Source: Brugia malayi
Lineage: Eukaryota; Nematoda; Chromadorea; Rhabditida; Onchocercidae
Assembly: GCF_000002995.4 (NCBI RefSeq)
Contig: NW_025062475.1
Location: 5,398,187 to 5,462,186, forward strand
DNA length: 64,000 nt
Direction of reading: 5' to 3'
Part shown: in pieces, positions 11,641 through 24,200 of the stretch
Position numbering within the stretch: position 1 is the first letter of the stretch
Layout of the letters: each line of letters opens with the position of its first letter
The notes under the pieces: generated by a model
Told to the model about the DNA's origin: nothing
Seen by the model: only the letters and a program-made list of their open reading frames with translations
Databases searched by the model: none
Made by a program: the position numbers and the translations under genes

Positions 11641-12277
11641 TGTGATGGTAACAATAGTGATAAATAACAATAATTAATGGTAATAAATGGTAATAATGAA
11701 TAATAGTAATAATAATAACAATAATAATAATAAATAAATATGGAGACTGGTATTTCCTATTTGTTCTAATTAGAGCGATTCTTTTTTCATGTTTATTAAG
11801 TATCTTTTAATTTTATTTAATATGTTTAATTCGGAAAATTTTTACAAATCCTATTTCTTTATCTCTTGCTCCATTTTGAAACTGATAATTTATACAAATT
11901 CGTTCGGCATTTTAGCGGTTCTTATCAAATTTGGGATTTATTGTTGGGTTGTCAAGATGCAGATGTTGTCAAGAGTACCATTGATTTCCTGATGTTTATC
12001 ATCAAAGATGAATCTGTTCGTGAACAACTTTCCAAAGATTGCACTCTGGTAGAAGCTGTACGAAGTTTAACAATTCAAATGAATGAAAATGGTATATTTT
12101 AATACCTAATTTACAGCAGTTAAATTTGGAGCATAGGTATAAATTTAAATTTCTAAGTAATTTCATTAAGCTAAATTTTCTTATGTTTCATTCATTTCAG
12201 GTTCAGCAGCTCAATTTTTACTGTTCCATTTAACAACCGAATCCGATACGATGGTTTCATTTACGCCAATCCTGTGA
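4619..12277 (+). CDS. wrm-1: WRM-1-like divergent beta-catenin (armadillo-repeat protein), 17 exons
   Basis: Exons: 4619-4800, 4972-5194, 5406-5519, 5744-5881, 6314-6454, 6733-6804, 7020-7072, 7436-7532, 7793-7927, 8216-8377, 8695-8934, 9170-9343, 9621-9707, 9909-10037, 10361-10473, 11916-12091, 12201-12277. All junctions keep frame, giving about 770 residues against roughly 800 for C. elegans WRM-1. The N-terminus is rich in Gln, Ser and Pro. It carries MSRMSH followed by SMLSVNT at about residues 138-163, an order I recognise from WRM-1. From about residue 240 the chain is helical and armadillo-like, e.g. GGIQLLLRLLKKEG and ARAIFAMVCST. By family knowledge WRM-1 partners LIT-1 kinase and promotes nuclear export of POP-1/TCF in asymmetric division. 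No DSGxxS phosphodegron is visible. An ATG replaces the in-frame TTG at 4613. Exon 7 has a weak acceptor. Intron 15 holds an inverted mannosidase fragment. HMP-2 or BAR-1 identity is less likely but not excluded. Confidence 0.82.
6643..6693. repeat. two-copy direct repeat in wrm-1 intron 5
   Basis: The string ttcacgcttatctttt occurs twice, at about 6644 and 6676, a 32-base period. It is a small intronic tandem duplication. Confidence 0.65.
7705..7820 (+). repeat. tandem copies of the exon 9 acceptor region of wrm-1
   Basis: The acceptor plus the first about 26 bases of exon 9 (from 7793) has an upstream copy 48 bases away (acceptor ag at 7743-7744), with about four mismatches in the 26 exonic bases. 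A fainter third copy may start near 7705. Use of the upstream acceptor would read ten-odd codons and then hit a stop at the true acceptor, so it is probably non-productive. Confidence 0.7.
8941..9020. repeat. 34-bp tandem repeat in wrm-1 intron 11
   Basis: Two exact copies of a 34-base unit (8941-8974 and 8975-9008) are followed by a 12-base partial third copy. The unit contains actaaatcgcttatgagat. It starts seven bases after the exon 11 donor. Confidence 0.9.
10619..11605 (-). pseudogene. inverted copy of alpha-mannosidase exons 9-11 (and start of exon 12) inside wrm-1 intron 15
   Basis: On the minus strand this segment is nearly identical to about 21200-22180 of the mannosidase gene, introns included. 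The exon 9 copy (11362-11541) and the exon 11 copy translate to exactly the same residues as the native gene. The exon 10 copy differs at two adjacent bases that I could see (native Ile against Thr here). Other differences are single bases and T-run lengths. The copy ends inside native exon 12 on one side and in an AAT repeat on the other. It retains splice sites but has no start, no end and no catalytic N-terminal part, so by itself it cannot make an enzyme. Conservation of introns means DNA duplication rather than retroposition, and the near identity means it is recent or an assembly artefact. Confidence 0.88.
11597..11742. repeat. AAT microsatellite in wrm-1 intron 15
   Basis: An (aat)n run of about 13 units from about 11600 is followed by interrupted aat, gat and gta triplets. 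One boundary of the inverted mannosidase copy falls inside it, so the repeat may have mediated the rearrangement. Confidence 0.8.
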
Positions 12278-13769
12278 TTTTTTTTCTTTTTTTTTCCTTT
12301 TTTGGAAGAGGAGTATTGCTGAAGTTTGCATAAATGTTTAGCAATTTCAATTTAGTGAAATTAATTTCGATTAGCAACTTTAATTTTGTATGAAATTTGT
12401 TTGTATCGCTTCTCTCATTTTCCATTTCCTTTTTAATGTCAAATTAATAACTAAAAAATATGAAATAGAATGATTTGTGTAGTAGTTACAATTTTGTATA
12501 TTTGAAAATAATTCCTCAGAAAAATAGACAAGTATTTACGCTATACTATTTGATCATTTTGAAAATTTGTCCTAGATTTAATTTATATAACTGCATTTGT
12601 CATTTCTATTAATAAAATTACACGTTTTGCCTTATTGTATCAAAATTCTTTTTCCTTCGCAGTAGTGTTGATAACAAACTGATCTAATCAATGTTTGAAT
12701 ATTGACGTACATAACTGGCACATACATTTTATCACATTTCAAGAAAATGTCACGTGATATTTATTATCTTTTCCACTGAAAAATGATGAAGGTGATCAAT
12801 TGATTAATTCATAAATGTTATTGAGTGTATATGTTTTTTTGATAGCATGTATGTTAATGATAATGAAACTTATGACTGAATTTGTTTTGTATATTTATAG
12901 TTCATTTCTTAGTTTTTAATCTTTGGATATTTTTTAAGAAGAACTTGACATTAAGAGATATAATTTTGTGTATTTATGCTTGCTAGAGTTTCCATTTTCA
13001 AAACATCCAATAATAACACTAAAACGAGAAGAAAAAAGAAGGAATGAATAAATAAACAGAAGTTTTTGTTGTGTCAATAAAATTGAGTGTTAATTTTATC
13101 ATCTGTGAGGGATTAGCATCACTCAGATATTTCCGCTTTTCAGCTTAAATTTACGCTTAGCATCTATTCTGGGAAATAATTTTTTGTATATAAAAGAAAC
13201 GATATGATGAAATGTCGTTGATGATAAAGCTGGGAATGAACAATGAATAAATTCATCTTTTTTTACTAAGAACGAATTGGACGGTGAATTTTATAAAATT
13301 TAAATTTAGTAACAAGTATGTTTGGTTAATTAACTGAACTTTTCAAAATTGTAAATTTAACTTTAATCTTAAAGGTGAAATAATATATTTATGTTATTAT
13401 GATGAGTGCTATGGGTGTGTGATAAATAACTGGTGGTAAGATGTGCAGATTTACAAAAAGATCAACTTTCAGGAAAATTTTTTTTGAATATTATTTTGTT
13501 TCAAATTTATACATTTTATCTTATCATTTAAAAGTTTTAATTTTATCCAAAAATTAATTGCTTATGAAGTCTAGGAGGAACAAGTGCTTATTTGCTAACA
13601 TCTTATTCTTAATGTATCACTTTATTCTTTTTTTTGAAAATTTATGGAAATTTAAACAATTTCCACCTTATAATTCTCTTTTTTTTTTTTTAATATATAC
13701 CTTTTGTACGTATTATGTACATATACATGTTTGTGATATTACAGTTCCTAAGAGGACGATTAAATTTAT

Positions 13770-13850
13770 TTAAATTTTTGATACCTTTTAATGTATGAAA
13801 TTTTTGATACGTTTTAATATATGAAACACTTTAATGTATGAAAATGATTA
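13770..13850. repeat. degenerate tandem repeat, unit about 28 bp
   Basis: The core ttttgatacsttttaatrtatgaaa occurs twice, then once in shortened form. It is intergenic and of no evident function. Confidence 0.6.
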
Positions 13851-16800
13851 GTATTTAATGTCGCATGTTAAAAACATTTTTTTTTTTCAATTCTCAGATA
13901 TTAGCAAAAATTTTGACAAAGTTCTCATTTAGCATAACCATTCCTATTCGAATAATTTATCATCAAAAACGATTTGTTCATTTCTTTTGGAAATATCTGA
14001 TAATAGATTGTGCGACAAATAAAATAGCTTTTTGTGTAGTGTTAGAAATTTTAATTTTCAATTCAACCTTTAATTCTGAAGCTTGTGCTATGGTATTATG
14101 TAATAAAATAGTGGATTATTCATAATGAAATTTGCTTAATTTAATAAGTATTAAAAAAGCGAACTACTAAAAAGAGAATAGTATGAAAATTTCAATTTAT
14201 TTATGTTTGGTGCTATTTTTTTCTATTCCCTTCTGACTAGGGGAACTATTGGTATTAATAGCCTTAATCTTAGATCTATTAACTGATTTCTGGTTGATTC
14301 AATGAAAGAAATTGAGTTTAATGCTTTTTCATTTCTCTTCTATTCTTAAATGATCATTGCTAAGTCGCTCCTTTCTATTAGCCTTTAAATATCATTGTCT
14401 TAATTTAATCAATTAAATTACCATGTTGAAGTTATCAATCATTTTATGTTTTTACAAAATCTTTGGAAAATCTTTGAATATATAGAAATAAATAACTGAA
14501 TAAACTGGAAGAAAAAAATGGATTCATTTTGTTACTAAGTTTGGAAAAGTAAAAATATAGATGTAATTTAGCAATGATAAAGTGATAATCCATAAGTTGA
14601 TAACTGATAGAAAAATGATAATAATAATAATTGAAAAAGAGAGGAGAAAAATGATGCCGATAATCAATTTAATTAAACAGCGAAACAGTAATCCTTAATT
14701 ACAATATATAGCATATATTTAATAATTAATAAACTAATTTTAGATAATTTCAGTAAATAAATATATTTCAACAGACTTTCAAATAAACAGATGAAAAATA
14801 TTAGTTTTGATTCATTAAAATTTAAAAAATCATCAATAAAACAATCATTTTCCCTACAAAATCACTGTTAATACTGGTGATATTTATTAGTGAGTATAAT
14901 TAAGGTATTATGCTATTTTTTTCCTCTCATTTTGCTTGCATCAATGAAATGCATACAAAATGAATTTAATACTGCAATACATTGGTTAGTAATTTTAAGT
15001 AAACAATTTCTATGATATAGAAAATATATTTTTAAAATATATTTTAGATTAAATTTATTAGTGGCATATTAACTGTACAGCTGAATACATATTTTGATTG
15101 TTTGCCTCATATAAGCGTTGAAAATTATGCGTCAATACAATAAAATTTCAAATGTTGAGCTGTTTCAGAGAAATATATTGATTTTATCATATATTTCTAT
15201 ATAGCACAACAAATTTTCTGATATGTATTTTTTGGATCTTTAAAAATACTATCGAAATTATTCAAAACAATTTTAGTTTCCCTTTTTAAACTTTATAAGT
15301 TAGCAATTTGTTTCAAAAATTTTTTTATCAGTTTATTTTAATAGTCATTTTTTAATTACACATGCAAAAAGTAATGACTTACATAATTTTTTAAATAAAT
15401 GTTTGTTCGAATGTTTTAAGAGAAATATATTGACATAAATTAGTAATATATAAAGAAGCACTATAATTATTTCATAATGATAGTGATAATCAGTTTATCA
15501 CTTTTTTATCTATGATTAGAAGCAATTGTATGTGATAGCACTAGTGAAATAATAATGTGTAATCGTAACATTCGCACAATACATTGTGGTGAAGGAATGA
15601 AATATTCAAAATAATAGCAATAATAAAGCTAATAATAATAATATAAATAATAATAAGAATAAAAAGATATATAATCACTTCACAAAACATGTTAAATAGA
15701 TTTGTTAATTTATTTCCATTTGCGATTGTTTCGTTTCATTTTATATCAAACAGTTTTATTAAAATTTCTTTCTGACCATCTGTTCATTTTTGGATCAATT
15801 TTTCAAATTTTAGGATTTCGTAAAAATCATTTCTATTGTTTTTTAATTTTTTTAATAGCAAATTATTGGTAAAGCAACACATATAAGTCCAATTTTTGTT
15901 ATGAAATAACAGTATGACTACACTGTAAAGTAATCTGCAGGAAATTCTAGAATTGTTTTAACTCCATTTAATTAAAATTGATTGATCAAATCATTCTACG
16001 TTTAATCCATGATTAATAATATGATCTATGATAAGGTCTTTTTGCTTTATTTGATATTTCATTTCTGGTAAAATACACTTAATTAGTTTAACGATTCAAT
16101 CAATTTATTATAAACTATTTTAAATTGTCAGTGCTGTTTTCTTTCCTTTTCTCTCTTACTAGACAATGCTATGTTTTAAAAAAAGCATTTTATTAAGTCA
16201 AAGTAATCACCTTACTTGATCGGCCAAATAGTTTTTCCACACTATTTTCTTCATTTATTTATTTTTTTATTTCAATATAATCATTTGCTTTTTTTTGATT
16301 TTTTTTATTTTTGTTACCTACCATCCCCATACAATGCAGTGCTCTCATATTTTTAATCTTTTATTGAAATTACCAGTCATCAATTGGTCTGATTTCTGAT
16401 TTCAAAATGTTTGATCAAATTTTTGATTTTATAAAAAAATTTTTTTTTGTATAATTTTTGAAATCATTGCGAAATTAATATGTATGTATTTTAACCAAAT
16501 GATTTTTATTTTTTTATTTTGTTTTTTTGATAAAAGATATAATTTAAGATTTTGAAGTTTTATTTTTTTTAATTTTTATTTCATATTTCTATAAAGATTA
16601 GTAATATGCGTCTTGGAGGAAATAATCTACATCGGTATGTTTTGTATCAGTCAAAATTCATCCCTTTCTGTCTTATCTGATTTTGAAAGATATTCTAATA
16701 CTTCTCAAATTAGACCTCATTTTGATCCCTGTTTTTTTTCTGTCGTTCGATACAATCTTTTCATTTAGTATTAATTTTTTATTTTATAAATTTCATTGTG

Positions 16801-18239
16801 TCCGATCATTTTATTTAATAGTTGAAATATTTCTATTCATTTTAATCCTAAATCTGTAATATTTTTATCCTCTTAACATTTTAATCATCATTGAGACTAT
16901 TAGCAGTACGTTGTTGACAGGAAGTGACAGCAATGTTTACTTCAATTAAACAAACATTTTATCTCATTTCACTTATTTCTCTAAAATTTTATCTTTATGT
17001 TGGTTGCATCACTGTTTGTAAATTCACATATTTTATTGAACATATTTCTAACCAATTAACATATTTCTGATGTAATTAATATCAGCTACTAGTTATTAAT
17101 TTTACTTTCGTAATTTTATTTTATTTACGATCAATCCTCCAAATAAGTCTCTTTCTTTAGCTTGCCTAATTAATTGTATTTAGTGACTGAAATCAAAATT
17201 ATCTGGTTTTACACCTTATCTTTTTATCGGCCTATTTTCATATTGTTATTGTATTAAACAAAAATAAATTAATTGTTATAAAAATGATATACTAATAATA
17301 TTTGTAATACAATAAAATTATTGGTCTATAAATTTAAAGTAAAGAGCGATTTCAGTAACAATGTGCTGTATGTATTTGACATTCTGTTTTTTCATTAGTC
17401 TATTTTTTAGTTATTTATTTAGTGAAATAAGTTAAACTATAAAATGTTTTCCTTCACCTCTACTTTTTCGTTTTTGTTATTTTTTAATGAAAATAGATCA
17501 AGTTGTGAAGTTTTATAAAAAATTTCAATTTTATTAGTTCATTTGCTATTGCTGTTGTTGTTGTATTTAATAAAAATAAATTACTTTTTATAATAGAATT
17601 TTTTCCTTATGATTTGATTTTATTTAAATATCATTGATATGAATAAAACATGAGTATATCAACATATAGTGACATCTATATGAATGATATACATTCATTC
17701 CTTTGAAATACAAAAAAATCTTTACAAACTAACCGATTGGAGACTAGCAGCAACTGATGATCGATTGTACAAATGATGATGATCGCTGCAATACAACAAT
17801 GTTAATTCACTGAGGATTTATTCGAATTAAATTTCAATTCATTTTTTTCTTACTGATTTAATCTATAATCACTTTTTTCTCTTATTTAATATTCAATTTC
17901 AAATATACTTGTCAAAATTATTATTTTCATTTTTTTTTTTACCCCTCGGTTTAAAATATCTACAAAATGTGCTATCACATCTGGTTGGAACAAAAAGAAA
18001 TTTTATACAAATTTGTTAAGCAAATTAAAAATGAAATTGGTTTGTCGATAAATTTTGAGCATTATTGTTTCAGTAAAATACGAGGTGAAATTTGAAATTT
18101 TATCCTTTCGCAATTATGATTTGATAATAAATTAATTATTGTTTGTATTACGAATATATCTGATTGTAATTAAGAATATGAGATGCTAGTAAAATAATAA
18201 AATTATTACATGAAATAAAACGATTGTATATTTGAAACA

Positions 18240-18248
18240 ATATTTCAG
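18240..18248 (+). promoter_or_regulatory. candidate spliced-leader acceptor of the mannosidase gene
   Basis: A strong nematode acceptor (atatttcag) ends at 18248, 41 bases upstream of the ATG, and no coding exon precedes it. It fits trans-splicing or a 5' UTR intron. Confidence 0.4.
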
Positions 18249-18289
18249 ACTAATTGGTTCCTTTGGTTTTTTTTCTTTCTTTTTTTTAA

Positions 18290-21200
18290 ATGTTGAAGCT
18301 ACATGTGGTACTCCTAATAACTGCATTTGGAACACTAACTATATTTCTAAGTGGCGAATTTATATCTGATTATTTATCGTTAATGATGGTTAGTTAAAAA
18401 GCTATTAACGAATTTCTTTTTTTCTTATTTTTTAGTTAAAAACTATCAACGAATTTCTTTTTTCCTTTTTTTTTTTGATTTAGTACAAAGAAACATTTGA
18501 AAAAAAATTTTTTCGAAAATTCTCATAAAAAAGTCTAAGTAGAAGTGCACTGTTAAATTTTAAAAATAAAATGTATTTCTGAAAAATTTTACTTTCAGTA
18601 TAGGGAAATAAATGGTAGTGATATATGGATAAGATCAGCGGAAAGACAAAACAACATATGCGCTACATTTCAACGATTAAGCAATGCTATTATTGAAATA
18701 GATGTACGAATGAAAAAAAGTCATTTAGAAAATTTCATATTTGAATATTTACAAGCTGCTATTTGCTTCCTTAATTCAAATTTCAATCAAAAAATTGAGA
18801 AAAAATATTTGAGTAAAACTTTTTAAAAAAAATCGTTTACGGAATAAGAAAATCAAGAATTTATGAGAATTGAGGAGTATATATGTAATTAGATGAAGAA
18901 AATTTTTGTTATATACTTTCAATTCCTAGTAAAAATGTTATTAGGTCAAAGGGCATAGTATTCAATTAATACAAAATAAACAAAACGCTCCAAAACATTT
19001 AAATGTATTCGTCGTTCTGCACTCACATGTTGATCCCGGATGGTTGTATACATTTGAAGAATATTACAGTACTTCAGATCATCCGGTATTATTTTAAAAT
19101 ATAACTCTTGCATTATAAATTAATTAATTATATTCACTCATAATATTATAATGGTTTTATTGCTTTAGCAAAAAATAGAAATTCTCAAGTTACTTCAAAA
19201 TTCAATTTAAAAAATCAGATTTATATAATTTTTCGGCAATAGTGGTTTTATTTGAGATTTTAATTATATATATATATATGTTTCAGGTTCGAAAAATTTT
19301 AAACAATATTGTAAATTCACTTAGAAAATATCCTAAGCTACGATTCATTTGGTCTGAAATGTCATTCTTAGAACGATGGTGGTCAGAAGCTAATACTACT
19401 TATAGGAATTATTTTAAAAGGTTAACTTTATAACAAAAAAGAAAAAAGAAAAAGGAAATGAATGTAAAGAAATGATAGATATGTTCAATGTTTAATTTAT
19501 CAATCAAATTTATCATTTTCTTCTGTTTTGTAGCTTAATAGATGAAGGCCATTTGGAAATTAGTGGGGGCCATTGGGTAATGAATGATGAAGCAACTCCA
19601 TATTTTTGGGAAGCAATCGAGAATATCATCGTTGGACATCAATATGTACACGAAATATTAAACATTACACCAACAACATCATGGTGTTTTCATTTTTAAG
19701 CTAATTATAACATTTCTGCATCAATACGAGCTTTTTGAAAATTTTTCTTCTCTGCTATCAATAATTATTATTTTAAAAAATTACAAAAAAAAGTAATTAC
19801 CTTTAGCTATTAATTGCTACTCAAAAAAAATAATTTTTTTTTTATATAACAATACAAACGAATGTTGTTTCAATACCACAAGAGCAATATTTCCGTTGGC
19901 CTAAAAAATTTATATGTCAAAAATGTCATAAATGCTACTTCTAATTGCACATTAATTAAACATTTAATTATATACTTGAATTAAATTTTTTGAAAATAAT
20001 GTTATAATCAAATGAAAGAAATGCAACATTATAAAGAATAAATAAGTGGGAATGCAGGTCAGTTGATCCATTTGGTCATGGACTTATGATGCCATATCTG
20101 ATGAAATTAGCCGGAATTAATCAAATGGTAATCGGTCGAATTAATTCAAATATCAAAAATATATTGAAGCAACACCATCAGCTACATTTCCGCTGGGCGC
20201 AAAATTGGGATTCGGTAGAGAACTTTTTTTGCTTTTTTCTTTTGCATCATTCTCAAATGAGAATAGAAGGATGAAATGATTAAAATGAGTATAAATATTA
20301 AAGAGAATGAAAAAAATTCGAACAGATGATTAAGTATTAGTTAATTAGGTAGATGATTAATATTATTTTATTAATATATTAATATTATTTTATTAATATA
20401 TTAGTAATTTTATATATTATTATATATTAATTTGTTAATATATTACATTTTATTAACACAAATTAATTGATTTTCTCATATAATTGCAACTTAATAATAC
20501 TTCGATTCATTAATGTCTCATTTATTAAAAACTGCAGCAACTTCATTGGGCTCCACTTGTTAATGTATTGCCAAATGCATATTACACAGTAACTAGTGCT
20601 TGCGGAACAGATGAAATGATTTGTTGCCAGTTCGATGTTTCTAAGACATCTCGGTCAAGCTGTATGGAACGGGCAAAAGTTGATAATGTGCAAAAAATTG
20701 CTTTATAGTACATTTTTGTTCCTTATCACTTATCGTTTTCTTCACTTTTACTTGTTACAGTCACTACAGTTAGAGTTGAATCAAACAGAAATCAATTCAA
20801 CAATGAAATAATTTTTGCAGTGGTGAGCGAATGGCAAATCAGTATCGCTCATTACAAACATTTTACAATTCAGAAGCAGTATTAGTAGCTGCAGGCGATG
20901 ATTTCCTCTATTCAGACTCTGATGACTTGAAAATTGTTCATCGTGTTTACAGTGCGCTATTCAAATATATTAATCGAAATTATGATCGCTTTAACATGAG
21001 GGTTAATTTGTTTAGCGCAAATAATCATTTTAAAATATTAAATTTGTTTGCGCAGCATCGTTATTTAGTAAAAACAAAAGTGAGTAAAAAGACAGGTAAA
21101 TTATTTTACTAATTGAATTGCTAATTAGTTACTATTATTGTTGCTAGGATGATTATCATTACTGTTATTGTTAAGATTATTATTAGTATGATTTTTGTTT

Positions 21201-24200
21201 ATAGTTATTACTATTACTGTTAACATTGATCAGTTCAGTCAAATATTATGAAGTTAATCAAATTTTAAGGTGCAATTTGGTACGGTAGCGGATTATTTCA
21301 AATCACTGAAAGGAAACGCGAAAAGGCGAGCTTCCATACTTAGTGGTGATTTCTTTCCTTACATGGATAATGCATTTAGTAATGCACCATTCTGGACTGG
21401 CTTCTACAATCATCGAGCATACTTCAAATGCTTCGAAAGAATTATTCAAGTGAAATAATTTCAATTTTTTTAATTAATTAAAATTTTACATTTTGTACGA
21501 TAATAAACAAAAAATTAGACTAGAATTTTAGACGAATATTTCACTAAATTAAATTAATTTTCAAATTAAAGAGAGAGCTTCGTTTGGTGGATTTATTAAG
21601 TGTCGCAATCGGGATTTATCTTAACAGTGATGTGGAGATTGCACGAAGGAATCTAGCACTTAGTATACATCATGACGCAATTACGGGTACCAGTAAACGT
21701 CATGTTATGGATGATTATATGTTAAGGTGATAAGCTCAAATGATTCATTAATTGAAGACATTATTGATCATTTATTAACCACTCACTTAAATTTGCCTAA
21801 CAATAATCAGAATGCTAAAAATTAAAAATAACAAAGATATTACTACCTACATACTATGTGTGTTTTAAAGCATTTTTGTTATCACTGACTTCAAAAAGTG
21901 ATTTTAAAAAAAATACTTCAAAAAAATGAAGGAGGAAATTACAAAATAATATTAACAGTGATCAATTTTAGATTACGGTCAGCTTTACATATAATATTAA
22001 AAGAACAGGAAAGGTTGTTAAGCATTTCTGATGAGACTTTCACAACACTGGTAATTTTGCTATCTTTTCTTCTTTTAGCTAATTAATTCTAATTTCTAAT
22101 TTTATCTCATTTTTCAACAATTCAAACAAATGAAATAAAAAAAAATTTCAGTTTGTTAATAATTCGGTAAAAACAAAAGGGATGTACTTACCTCGCATAA
22201 CTTTTTCATTTGCCGATGGTATCGAAAGGTATTTTAGCATTCTTTTTCTTAAAAATTTTTCTGTTTAAGAAATTTAAAAAAAAATTTTTTTAATTGGAAA
22301 AGTATTGCTATTAGAGTTGATGTAATGATTAAGAAAACTGAAGCGTTTATATCATTTGCGCAGTTCATGAAAAATTCCATTCAATTTTGAGAAGTGTTTT
22401 TTAAAGAAACAGATAAAAAAACGATGCAGCAATTTAAAAAATTTTAGATATCTTCAATACATTTGGTAGCACTTTATGAATTACATTTCTTCCAGTTACT
22501 TCAGCTAATTATCTTGTATAATTATTTAAATAAAGGAATTGAAATTGAGAGAAAGTGGATTCATCTTTAAAGTTTTGATCTTACAGTTACAAAATTCAAA
22601 TTGTTAGTCAAAAAACATTCTCAACAATGGAATTAGTTAAAATCAATGTATCATCGCCGTTTATTACTGTAACACATAATGATAAGTTATTAACAATACA
22701 AGTGGTACGAATATTAAAGCAATCTGATCTTTTTGAAGTAAGGATCAAAGTTACAATTTTTTTCCCTTATTAAATTAACTAATTAAATGATTTCATTTAA
22801 ATGTTAATCAAAAAATTTAACTAAAATTCTAATCTAAATTTCCAAATTTTCAATCCAATAAAACTGTAGAAAAATTGATTTAAATTAGTTTTAACATATA
22901 TATATATATTTTTTTTAGTTATCATTTTTTGTACCGCTTGATCCATTTTCACGAACAATTGTTATCATGCAGTTAGATAATAGTCAATCTAACATGCTGA
23001 CAACTTCAATGAAATCTAATAATTTTATCAGAAAAATATGCAAGTAAATTTCTTCAAATTCGAATTTCTCAATTATTTGAAATTATTTGATTATGTTTAT
23101 TTAAACACAAAGTTATATGTGCTATTTTTATTAACGTCTTTAGTAAATTATGATGAATAATTTTCAGTAATAATTAAAAATTCTTTCTTCAGTCCAAAAA
23201 TGATAGATTCAAATAAAAATGAGAACATCAAGCTAGAAAATGAATTTCTCACTATTTTTTGGAATTCAAGCACAGCGGAAAATTATCGGGTTGGCTATTT
23301 TAAACTTGTAGAAGCTTTTTTTTTCGGGCAAGAAATGAAAAAATGAATTTATCCATTTTTGTAGAGCAAAGTTTTTGTTTTTTATTTTTTGCAACTTGCA
23401 ACAAGCTGATTTATTTCTTTATCAAATTTTCCATTAAGTATTAAAATGAATCAAATAATATCAGGATCAAATAAATGTTCAATGATTTTATTTAACGATA
23501 TTATTGATATTAGCAGTTAAAAAAGCATAAAATGATTTCAAAGAGATAAAATTTATTTGTAAATAATTAATCATTTAGTTAGTTTACAATGACGGAAGTA
23601 TGGAAACAAATTTTGCTTTGTATTTTAATCGAATTAACGATTATGGTGGTGCATATACCATGGTATCAGCAGGACTATCACTTGAGGTTTTTTTTTGTCT
23701 TTAATGATTTGGTATTACTTTACATTCATCATATATGCTATTTCCATTTCATTTATCTAAATTAATTATCAACTTACTATGAATAATAATTTATTTGCTG
23801 TTACAAATTCGTTTGGCAATAATTTTTCTAATGTATTTGTTTATTTATTGTTTTTTTGTTAAAATTGAAAACATGGTAATAATTTCTCGGACATTTTTTA
23901 TAATATGTTATAGAATATCACTGATAAAAATCGATTATCACCAACCATTATTCAAGGTCCAATTTATTCAAGTATAACACAGCAATTATCATCACAATTA
24001 GCATATAGTATTACCATTATTAACTCAACAGATGATAATGCTCGTTCAATTCAAATTGATCTGTTTACAAATGTTACTTTATCACCTGGGTATACATACT
24101 TCATGAATTTAAACAGTAATATTAACAATTTTGATCATTTTTACACTGATGTAAATGGAATGTATTTAATACAGCGAAGGTTAGCAAATTTTTGCAGTTT

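Larger units (their letters stand above)
12278..18289. other. AT-rich intergenic region between wrm-1 and the mannosidase gene
   Basis: About 6 kb without any exon I can support. An attaataaaat string near 12609-12618 could be the wrm-1 polyadenylation signal. A degenerate tandem repeat of about 28 bases sits at 13770-13850. The open frames at 13558-13773 and 13865-14125 are Phe/Ile/Lys-rich, lack splice context and are probably chance. The last part is presumably the mannosidase promoter. Confidence 0.5.
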
